This document shows, in pieces, positions 1-5,000 of a stretch of 5,000 bases of DNA. This DNA comes from Campylobacterales bacterium (GTDB taxonomy: Bacteria > Campylobacterota > Campylobacteria > Campylobacterales > Nitratiruptoraceae): NCBI GenBank assembly GCA_027068245.1, contig JAMOUF010000331.1, forward strand, positions 1-5,000. The letters run 5' to 3'. The position numbers were made by a program, and so were the translations under genes. Numbering within the stretch: position 1 is the first letter of the stretch; the number at the start of each line of letters is the position of its first letter. The notes under the pieces were generated by a model. It worked only from the letters and a program-made list of their open reading frames with translations. It was not told the DNA's origin and searched no databases.

Positions 1-163
1 TATCTTTTTGATTGAACTCATACTCCTCCAGATAGTCGTTTAAAATCTCGGCCATCACCTTCAGCCGCCCCTCGACGTCAAGATGGGGCAGCTTTTCTTC
101 CAAAAAGGTATAAAGGTCCTTCGACTGCTCTTTGCAGTGTTGGTGCAGGGCTTTTATATCCAA
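1..163 (-). CDS. Hypothetical protein, N-terminal part (runs off the window)
   Basis: This is an open frame of 54 codons that continues past base 1; I do not recognise the product. It begins at TTG 163-161 and reads (M)DIKALHQHC... to ...EYEFNQKD. The start is chosen because a strong Shine-Dalgarno AAGGAGG (minus strand, 175-169) lies 5 nt before it, and no other start in the frame has such a site; the only in-frame ATG is at codon 37. The visible part is highly charged (many Glu, Asp, Lys), predicted mostly helical, with no signal peptide or membrane segment, so it is probably cytoplasmic. It has one Cys (C10) between His residues (HQHC), which could be a metal site but is not enough to claim one. 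It overlaps the 3' end of corA by 10 nt, so it is likely co-transcribed and coupled with it. No function is proposed. Confidence 0.7.
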   Translation of the reverse strand, partial: MDIKALHQHCKEQSKDLYTFLEEKLPHLDVEGRLKVMAEILNDYLEEYEFNQKD

Positions 164-1089
164 TCTCTCCTCCTTAACCATCTGTATATATAGTAAGCTA
201 TGGCTACATTTACAGCCCAGACGGCCAGATAGCCGTATTTCCAGTCAAGTTCGGGCATAAATTTGAAATTCATCCCGTAATTTCCCACGATAAAGGTAAG
301 GGGCAAAAATATGAGGCTGATAGCCGCAAGTCTTTGCATCGCCTGGTTCATCTTGTTGGATATGAACCCCATCAGAAGGTTTTGCAGATAGCCTGTCCTG
401 TCAAGATATGATTTTGACTCGTTTATAAGATAGGTAAGGTGCTCTTTGAGGTCTATAAACTCATATTTGAGTTTTTTTCTGATGGTGGTGGGAAGATGGT
501 TGTAAATCTTGTTTATCACGTCGTTTTCCAAAACGCTCTGCTTTGATATTCTGTTTAGCGAACGCCTGGCGAAATAGAGGTTCTTCTGTATCTCCTCCTC
601 ATCCACCTTCTTATCGAAAATTTTGTCCTCGATAACCTCCAGTCTGTCGTCGATAAAATCCACGATATCCATCGTGTTGTCTATCAAAATATCCAGGATT
701 ACATAGGTAAGATACTCTATTTTGTCCGTTGGCTTGTAACGCCTGTAAAACCTGGAGACCATCTTTTTGATGATATCCTCATATTTACAAAGAAAAATCA
801 GTTTATCCTCCGTCACCAGCAAAACGATATTGAAGTCCTCGAACAGAAGCTCGTTTTCTTCTGAGCGTTTGAAAAACTTCAAAATGATTATTTTGAACTT
901 TTCGCTCTCCTCGTAACTGACACTTTGCTCCTCACTTTGGATATCCTCTATAAAACTCTCCGGAAAACCCTCTTTTATCAGCCACTCTATAAGCTTTTTA
1001 TTGCCAGGCGTTGTAAAAACTATCTGCTTTTTTCCGCTTACCAGCTCGATATTCTCTTTTCTATATAGCCTGTCTGCAAATATATACAT
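154..1089 (-). CDS. corA: CorA-family divalent cation (Mg2+/Co2+) transporter
   Basis: Inner-membrane channel of the CorA family, which works as a pentamer and lets Mg2+ (also Co2+ or Ni2+ in some members) into the cell; the exact ion cannot be read from sequence. With the ATG start it has 311 residues, normal for the family (about 310-320). The first ~250 residues are the soluble, charged, mostly alpha-helical part, including the long acidic stalk helix region (DIVDFIDDRLEVIEDKIF). Then come TM1 (about 255-271), the signature YGMNF (G272, M273, N274), the family loop MPEL (278-281), TM2 (about 286-302) and a basic cytoplasmic tail (RWLRRR). A GTG 12 nt upstream (1101) is in frame, but the purine-rich AGGGGGTG sits on top of that GTG and 9 nt before the ATG at 1089, so the ATG is preferred. 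That ATG shares one base with the stop of the upstream DegT-like gene (TAATG), suggesting translational coupling. Confidence 0.93.
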   Translation of the reverse strand: MYIFADRLYRKENIELVSGKKQIVFTTPGNKKLIEWLIKEGFPESFIEDIQSEEQSVSYEESEKFKIIILKFFKRSEENELLFEDFNIVLLVTEDKLIFLCKYEDIIKKMVSRFYRRYKPTDKIEYLTYVILDILIDNTMDIVDFIDDRLEVIEDKIFDKKVDEEEIQKNLYFARRSLNRISKQSVLENDVINKIYNHLPTTIRKKLKYEFIDLKEHLTYLINESKSYLDRTGYLQNLLMGFISNKMNQAMQRLAAISLIFLPLTFIVGNYGMNFKFMPELDWKYGYLAVWAVNVAIAYYIYRWLRRRDWI

Positions 1090-1892
1090 TAAAAACTGCA
1101 CCCCCTGTGCCTGTATTTGGCCAAAACCTCATCTACGACCGGTAAAATATCCTTCTTAAGAGGCAGTATGAGCTGGGCTTTGTAAAACTCCTCGCTCACA
1201 GGCAGCGGTGGGCCGCTAAAAAGCGTGGTTTTGTAAAGGGGTTTGAATCTTACCCTTACATCAACCCCTCTTTTTTTCAGCTCTGTATATATATCCTCCT
1301 TGGGACAGTAAAGAGAGGGTTTTAAAAGCAGCACAAATCCCTCTTTAAGCGTTTTTTTACCGCTTTTTAAAAAATCGGTATAGATGCTTCTATGGAAATG
1401 TTTCTCAAAAAGCTCTGTCACCTCATTACTCTTTTCTATCTCCTCTTTTGATGCTCCGGTGCAGCTATCAACACGATTTTTTATACCAAAGGATATGACA
1501 TCATAGTTCCAAAGCCTTCCTCTTTTTACCCCGCCTTCCAAAAAAAGCTCTATCTTTTTGGCAAGAGCATCCTCTTTTACCAAAATCCTGACACATCCGC
1601 CATATTTCATCACCCACACCTCTGCCTCTCCCAAAGGCTCTCCCCAGCTTTGAAAGACGACCCTGTTTTTCGGCTCGAAGCTCTCGTAAAAGTTACTCAC
1701 CACATCGGCCTCTTTGGAGCTCATATCCAAATCGATGTCGGTAAACTCCACATCTATGGAGCACATTTTAGCCACATTGGCAAAAAAAGTGGGTGAGAGG
1801 GCCGGAATTTTGAGCTTTTTAAACCCGTAAGCGTGTAAAATGGCCATATAGGCCACCTGGCTCTCTTTGGCAAAAATCTCGGTTAAACTCAA
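1089..1892 (-). CDS. Shortened DegT/DnrJ/EryC1/StrS-family aminotransferase-like protein
   Basis: A fold-type I PLP-enzyme homologue of the sugar aminotransferase (DegT) family. From a TTG start it has 267 residues, against roughly 370-400 for full-length members. What is seen: a small-residue helix followed by KKLKIPALSPTFFANVAK and VEFTDID (about 25-54), matching the family's 'VIVPAFTFVATANA..PVFVDID'; then VVFQSWGEPLG and KYGGCVRILVKEDA, where D108 fits the Asp of the family 'EDAAQA' motif; then YDVISFGIKN, where K138 fits the PLP lysine of 'FSFHPTKN'. The D108-K138 spacing of 30 is close to the usual 29. The C-terminal domain is typical (ELKKRGVDVRVRFKPLY, then LILPLKKDI). Missing are much of the N-terminus and the middle 'NYRLSELQAALG' region, and the Gln of EDAAQ is replaced by Ala. 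Function is unknown: it may be a reduced enzyme or a non-catalytic PLP-binding protein. The start is uncertain: TTG 1892 has AGGTG 5 nt upstream, whereas ATG 1949 lacks such a site and would read through the topA promoter. Confidence 0.75.
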   Translation of the reverse strand: MSLTEIFAKESQVAYMAILHAYGFKKLKIPALSPTFFANVAKMCSIDVEFTDIDLDMSSKEADVVSNFYESFEPKNRVVFQSWGEPLGEAEVWVMKYGGCVRILVKEDALAKKIELFLEGGVKRGRLWNYDVISFGIKNRVDSCTGASKEEIEKSNEVTELFEKHFHRSIYTDFLKSGKKTLKEGFVLLLKPSLYCPKEDIYTELKKRGVDVRVRFKPLYKTTLFSGPPLPVSEEFYKAQLILPLKKDILPVVDEVLAKYRHRGCSF

Positions 1893-1893
1893 A

Positions 1894-1921
1894 TTGACAC
1901 CTGTTTTTTTTATGTTAGAAT
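1894..1921 (+). promoter_or_regulatory. Predicted sigma70 promoter of the topA operon
   Basis: A perfect -35 TTGACA (1894-1899) is followed after 16 bp by TAGAAT (1916-1921), a one-mismatch -10. A TG at 1913-1914, one base before the -10, makes it an extended -10 as well. The expected transcription start is near 1928, giving a leader of about 20 nt to the topA ATG at 1948. It is the only strong promoter-like sequence I noticed in the window. Epsilonproteobacterial promoters usually lack a conserved -35, so such a full match suggests strong basal expression. The match is seen in the sequence; its use is inferred. Confidence 0.7.
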
Positions 1922-1945
1922 AGCGAAAAAAAGATTTTGGGTAAA
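1917..1945 (-). promoter_or_regulatory. Possible divergent promoter for the DegT-like/corA operon
   Basis: On the minus strand TTTACC (1945-1940) lies 17 bp before TATTCT (1922-1917). Both are two-mismatch matches to -35 and -10, so this is weaker than the topA promoter. Its -10 lies almost exactly over the topA -10 (TAGAAT/ATTCTA is nearly symmetric), so the two could not be opened independently. A start near 1910 would give a leader of about 18 nt to TTG 1892, which fits the chosen start of the DegT-like gene. This is a weak prediction in an AT-rich stretch where chance matches are common. Confidence 0.35.
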
Positions 1946-1947
1946 GC

Positions 1948-4137
1948 ATGAAAAATTTAATAATCGTTGAATCACCTGCAAAAGCGAAGACTATCAAGAA
2001 CTTTTTGGGAAAAGATTATGAGGTTATCGCATCGAAGGGCCACATAAGGGACCTTCCAAAACACAGTTTCGGCATAAAGATAGAGGATGAGAAGTTCATA
2101 CCCCAATACAGGGTTGACAAAGAGCACTCCCAGACGGTAAAGCAGCTAAAGGAGCTTGCCAAAAAGGCGGACAACATCTACATAGCCACAGACGAGGACA
2201 GAGAAGGGGAGGCGATAGGTTTTCACATAGCGCACGCCATAGGCAAGGAGCCCCAAAGCCTGCCAAGAATCGTATTTCACGAAATCACCAAAGGGGCCAT
2301 AAAAAAAGCTCTTGAGAACCCAAGAACCATCGATATGGACAGAGTCAACGCCCAGCAGGCCAGAAGACTGCTCGATAGAATCGTGGGCTACAAACTAAGT
2401 CCGCTTCTTTCGAGCAAAATCCAAAGAGGACTTAGTGCGGGACGGGTTCAAAGTGCCGCACTGAAACTTGTAGTCGACAGAGAAAGAGAGATAAAAGCCT
2501 TCAAACCAAAAGAGTACTGGAGTATCGACGCGATATTCAACAAAACGATAGAGAGCCTCTTAAGCGAGTTCGAGGGCAAAAAGATAGAGAAATTCTCCAT
2601 AACCGACGAAAAAGAGGCTAAAAGAGTCGTAAAGAAGGTAAAAGAGGAAAAAGACCAGTTTATCGTGGCTAAAATCGAGAAAAAACAGAGAAAGACAAAA
2701 TCCCCGGCACCCTTTATGACATCCACTCTGCAGCAGACAGCTTCGAGCAAACTGGGATTTAGCCCAAGAAAGACGATGATGATAGCCCAAAAGCTATATG
2801 AGGGCGTAAATACGCCAAACGGCGTTACGGGGGTTATCACATATATGAGAACGGACAGTCTAAACATTGCCAAAGAGGCGGTGGAGGCCGCAAGGGAGGT
2901 TATAAAGAATCGGTTTGGAGAGCAATACCTGCCACAAAAACCCAAAGTCTACTCCACAAAATCGAAAGGGGCCCAGGAGGCCCACGAGGCTATCAGGCCC
3001 ACGATGCTCGATTTCACCCCCCAGATTGCAAAAGAGTATCTAAGTCCGGATGAGCTGAAACTCTACACCCTCATCTACAACCGCTTTTTGGCCTCACAGA
3101 TGGAGGATGCCGTATTCGAGCTTCAGACCATATACTTCAAAAGCCCAAGCTCCACATTCAAAGCCGGCGGCAGAAAGCTGATATTCGAAGGTTTTTACAA
3201 GGTTTTGGGAACGGAGGACAAGGACAAGCTCTTGCCGGAGCTAAAAGAGGGACAGAAGGCGGAGCTGACAAAGGTGGAGGCCCACCAGCACTTCACCGAG
3301 CCGCCCAGCAGATACTCCGAGGCCAGCTTGATAAAGACGCTGGAGTCTTTGGGTATCGGCAGGCCATCCACCTACGCACCCACCATCTCGCTTTTACAGG
3401 CCAGAAACTATGTGGAGCTGGAAAAAAAGCAGCTAAAACCGACCGATATAGCCTTCAACGTTATAGAGACACTTGAAAAACACTTTCCAGATATAGTAGA
3501 CAGCAGTTTTACGGCAAAGATGGAAGAGGAGCTTGACGAGATTGCAGAGTCCAAAAAGGACTGGCAGAAGGTGCTAAGAGACTTTTACAAACCCTTTATA
3601 GAGCTTATAGAGAAGGGCAAAAAGGAGATAAAAAGCCAAAAAGTGGCCGAACCCATAGGCAGGACCTGTCCCCAGTGTGGCGCGGAGCTTCTTAAAAGAA
3701 AAGGGCGGTTCGGAGAGTTCATAGCCTGCAGCGCCTTTCCAAAATGCCGCTACACCGAGCAGATAGAGGAGCAGAAAACCTCCGAGGAAAGATGTGACAA
3801 ATGCGGCGCGCAGATGGTGGTAAAAAGAGGTCCAAGAGGGGAGTTTCTGGCCTGCAGCAACTATCCGGAGTGCAAAAACACGAAACCTCTTGAGAAAAAA
3901 GAGGTTAAAAAGCTTGAGGTAAGCTGTCCGGAGTGCGGAGGAGAGATTGTGGAGCGTTTTTCGAAACGGGGGAAATTTTTTGGATGTGCCAACTATCCAA
4001 AATGCAAATTCGTCTCCAAATTCGAGCCGGTAGAGAAAAAGTGCGGTGAGTGCGGATACATGACGGCAAAAAGAACTTATAGAAACAAAGAGGTATACGA
4101 GTGTATCAAGTGCAAGCATAAAGAGGAGGTCCAGTGA
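1948..4137 (+). CDS. topA: DNA topoisomerase I (type IA)
   Basis: Relaxes negatively supercoiled DNA by cutting and passing one strand, holding the cut end on a tyrosine; it balances gyrase and acts on the nucleoid. The 729-residue protein is complete. The N-terminal TOPRIM domain has E8 (VESPAKAKTI) and the D82-E83-D84-R85-E86 motif that binds Mg2+. GRVQS is at 165-169. The catalytic tyrosine is Y299 in GVITYMRTDS, with R301 beside it (E. coli Y319 and R321). EPPSRYSEASLIK and GIGRPSTYAPTI (about 451-480) are further family motifs. The C-terminus carries four Cys4 zinc fingers: C574/577/594/600, C616/619/636/642, C660/663/680/686 and C699/702/719/722; the last lacks the FxxCxxYPxC form of the others and looks like a separate zinc ribbon. 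The ATG follows a weak GGG-type ribosome site (1939-1941) and gives the exact family N-terminus MKNLIIVESPAKAKTI. It leads an operon with a phosphoesterase and bioB; the overlap with the next gene is 4 nt. Confidence 0.98.
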   Translation: MKNLIIVESPAKAKTIKNFLGKDYEVIASKGHIRDLPKHSFGIKIEDEKFIPQYRVDKEHSQTVKQLKELAKKADNIYIATDEDREGEAIGFHIAHAIGKEPQSLPRIVFHEITKGAIKKALENPRTIDMDRVNAQQARRLLDRIVGYKLSPLLSSKIQRGLSAGRVQSAALKLVVDREREIKAFKPKEYWSIDAIFNKTIESLLSEFEGKKIEKFSITDEKEAKRVVKKVKEEKDQFIVAKIEKKQRKTKSPAPFMTSTLQQTASSKLGFSPRKTMMIAQKLYEGVNTPNGVTGVITYMRTDSLNIAKEAVEAAREVIKNRFGEQYLPQKPKVYSTKSKGAQEAHEAIRPTMLDFTPQIAKEYLSPDELKLYTLIYNRFLASQMEDAVFELQTIYFKSPSSTFKAGGRKLIFEGFYKVLGTEDKDKLLPELKEGQKAELTKVEAHQHFTEPPSRYSEASLIKTLESLGIGRPSTYAPTISLLQARNYVELEKKQLKPTDIAFNVIETLEKHFPDIVDSSFTAKMEEELDEIAESKKDWQKVLRDFYKPFIELIEKGKKEIKSQKVAEPIGRTCPQCGAELLKRKGRFGEFIACSAFPKCRYTEQIEEQKTSEERCDKCGAQMVVKRGPRGEFLACSNYPECKNTKPLEKKEVKKLEVSCPECGGEIVERFSKRGKFFGCANYPKCKFVSKFEPVEKKCGECGYMTAKRTYRNKEVYECIKCKHKEEVQ

Positions 4138-4610
4138 AGATAGGCGTGGTCTCGGACAGCCACAACAGGGTGGAGAACCTAAAAGAGGCGCTGGAGGTTT
4201 TGCAAAACCGGGGAGCGGAGTTTTTTTTGCATGCGGGAGATATCGGAGAGGATGCGGCCAGGTATCTTCTAAAAAGCGGCATCCCTTTTATCGGCGTCTA
4301 TGGCAATACCGACCGTTTTTTCATCCCAGACGCGCCAATTTTCAAAGAACCCCACTACTTCAAAATAGAAAACAGAACCTTCAAACTTATGCACCATCCA
4401 TACTTTTTGACGCCTGATACCGATGTGGTGGTATATGGACACCTTCACAAATTCGAGTGCGAGAAAAAAAAGTCTCTCTATCTAAACCCGGGAGAGATAT
4501 GCGCCAGGGAAAAACCGCTTATTGAGTGTGCGCTGCTAAACAGTGAGACATTGGAGGTGGACTATCTTTACAAAAAGGATGCATGGAACATAAAGAGGGT
4601 ATGCCCATGA
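4134..4610 (+). CDS. YfcE/MJ0936-type metallophosphoesterase
   Basis: A small two-metal phosphoesterase of the calcineurin-like superfamily, 158 residues, the usual size for the YfcE/MJ0936 group, whose characterised members hydrolyse phosphodiesters in vitro; the natural substrate here is unknown. Visible metal and active-site motifs in order: D8-S-H10 (VSDSHN), G35-D36 (HAGDIG), G57-N58 (YGNTD), H87-H88-P and G102-H-L-H105 (YGHLHKF), followed by the typical LNPGE (117-121). The histidine motif reads MHHP where relatives usually have THG; H87 most likely takes the metal-ligand place. There is no signal peptide, so it is cytoplasmic. The start is GTG 4134, overlapping the topA stop in GTGA; AGGAGG at 4124-4129 is 4 nt upstream and the first residues (MKIGVVSDSH) match the family start. 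Its stop overlaps the bioB start (ATGA), so it is translated within the topA-bioB operon. Nothing in the sequence links it to biotin or to supercoiling. Confidence 0.92.
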   Translation: MKIGVVSDSHNRVENLKEALEVLQNRGAEFFLHAGDIGEDAARYLLKSGIPFIGVYGNTDRFFIPDAPIFKEPHYFKIENRTFKLMHHPYFLTPDTDVVVYGHLHKFECEKKKSLYLNPGEICAREKPLIECALLNSETLEVDYLYKKDAWNIKRVCP

Positions 4611-5000
4611 AAGTCTATCTTTGCGCCATAAGCAACATAAGCAGTGGAGTATGTGCCGAGGACTGCTCTTTTTGCACCCAAAGCGCCAGATACAAAGCCG
4701 ATATAGAAAGATACAGATACAAAGAGATTGAAAAAATCGTCCAGGAGGCCAAAAGGGCCAAAGAGGCCAAAGCGATAGGTTTTTGCTTGGTGAGTGCCGG
4801 CAAAGGGATAGAGGACAAGATTTTGGACTTTGTAACCAGGGCTGCGTATGCGGTAAAAAAGGAGGTGGATATAAGCCTTATAGGGTGTAACGGCACCGCT
4901 ACGAAAGAGCAGCTAAGAGAGCTGAAAAAAGCGGGAATCGACAACTACAACCACAACCTTGAAACCGCCAAAAGCTACTACGAACATATCTGCACCACCC
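4607..5000 (+). CDS. bioB: Biotin synthase, N-terminal part (runs off the window)
   Basis: A radical-SAM enzyme that inserts sulfur into dethiobiotin, the last step of biotin synthesis, in the cytoplasm. The first 131 codons are present; the frame is open at base 5000. The [4Fe-4S]/SAM cluster motif is C16-x3-C20-x2-C23 (GVCAEDCSFCTQSARYK). C60 (IGFCLVSAG) and C94 (LIGCNGT) fit two ligands of the second, [2Fe-2S] cluster (E. coli C97 and C128). NYNHNLET at 113-120 is the highly conserved BioB segment. The protein starts only 15 residues before the cluster, about 37 fewer than in E. coli, as I recall for the short epsilonproteobacterial form. The start is ATG 4607, with AGAGGG (4594-4599) 7 nt upstream and a 4-nt ATGA overlap with the phosphoesterase stop. 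Expression would depend on the topA promoter; no BirA-like operator was seen. Confidence 0.95.
   Translation, partial: MKVYLCAISNISSGVCAEDCSFCTQSARYKADIERYRYKEIEKIVQEAKRAKEAKAIGFCLVSAGKGIEDKILDFVTRAAYAVKKEVDISLIGCNGTATKEQLRELKKAGIDNYNHNLETAKSYYEHICTT

Noticed and set aside
1099..1101. GTG as the corA start (315 residues)
   Set aside because: The purine-rich ribosome site overlaps this codon, leaving no spacing, while the ATG at 1089 is well placed and forms a TAATG junction.
1900..1935. Runs of T and A around the topA promoter as a terminator
   Set aside because: No stable GC-rich stem precedes the T run, and the flanking genes diverge, so no transcript would need to end here.
1995..1997. 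ATG start giving a 302-residue DegT-like protein
   Set aside because: It would extend the gene 50 bases into topA and across the topA promoter, with no ribosome site and no family similarity in the added residues.
2560..2790. Minus-strand open frame of 76 codons inside topA
   Set aside because: Antisense shadow of topA, with no recognisable motif.
2448..2945. Minus-strand open frame of 165 codons inside topA
   Set aside because: It lies fully inside the certain topA gene on the opposite strand, its product is a low-complexity Ser/Phe/Leu-rich sequence typical of antisense to Lys/Glu/Ala-rich coding DNA, and no ribosome site was seen.
3667..4026. Imperfect DNA repeats in the 3' part of topA
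   Set aside because: They are explained by the repeated Cys4 finger coding sequence, not by a separate repeat element.
3574..4119. Minus-strand open frame of 181 codons, apparently hydrophobic
   Set aside because: Antisense to the topA zinc-finger region. The hydrophobic look comes from reversing Lys/Glu codons into Phe/Leu, not from real membrane segments.
4615..4944. Minus-strand open frame of 109 codons
   Set aside because: Antisense to the conserved bioB reading frame; the Ser/Leu/Ala-rich product has no motif.
1..5000. RNA genes, CRISPR arrays, insertion sequences, attachment sites
   Set aside because: No cloverleaf-like stretch, spaced direct repeats, transposase frame or terminal inverted repeats were noticed, and nearly all bases are in overlapping coding genes.

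Overview
The window looks like chromosome from a Campylobacterota (epsilonproteobacterial) species. The main reason is the start of biotin synthase: it is the short form that opens almost directly at the CxxxCxxC cluster and reads much like the epsilonproteobacterial proteins I remember (NISSG, DCSFCTQS, RYKADIERY, NYNHNLET). Tight gene packing, frequent AAA/AAG/AGA/ATA codons and a topA-bioB neighbourhood, which I also recall from Campylobacter jejuni, agree with this. The assignment is by recognition, not by a search.

The layout is two head-to-head gene clusters that diverge from a short control region at about 1893-1947. Leftward (minus strand) run a shortened DegT/DnrJ/EryC1/StrS-family (PLP aminotransferase-like) protein, then a CorA-type divalent cation transporter, then the first 54 codons of an unrecognised protein that leaves the window at base 1. 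Rightward (plus strand) run topA (DNA topoisomerase I), a YfcE/MJ0936-type metallophosphoesterase, and the first 131 codons of bioB, which leaves the window at base 5000.

Within each cluster every junction overlaps: TAATG between the DegT-like gene and corA, a 10-nt overlap between corA and the next gene, GTGA between topA and the phosphoesterase, and ATGA between the phosphoesterase and bioB. Both clusters are therefore probably operons with translational coupling. The control region holds a near-consensus extended -10 promoter for topA and, on the other strand, a weaker promoter-like pair whose -10 almost coincides with that of topA. There is no gene-free stretch longer than 55 bases.

Four starts needed a decision. 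corA is placed at ATG 1089 rather than GTG 1101. The DegT-like gene is placed at TTG 1892 rather than at two upstream ATGs that would run it through the topA promoter and start codon. The small leftmost gene starts at TTG 163. The phosphoesterase starts at GTG 4134.

No RNA gene, mobile element, CRISPR array, long repeat or convincing terminator was seen. I do not see a clear new biological system. The least ordinary item is the shortened DegT-family protein, which keeps the likely PLP-binding Asp and Lys at normal spacing but lacks much of the usual N-terminus and middle; next is the overlapping divergent promoter that would tie it to topA.
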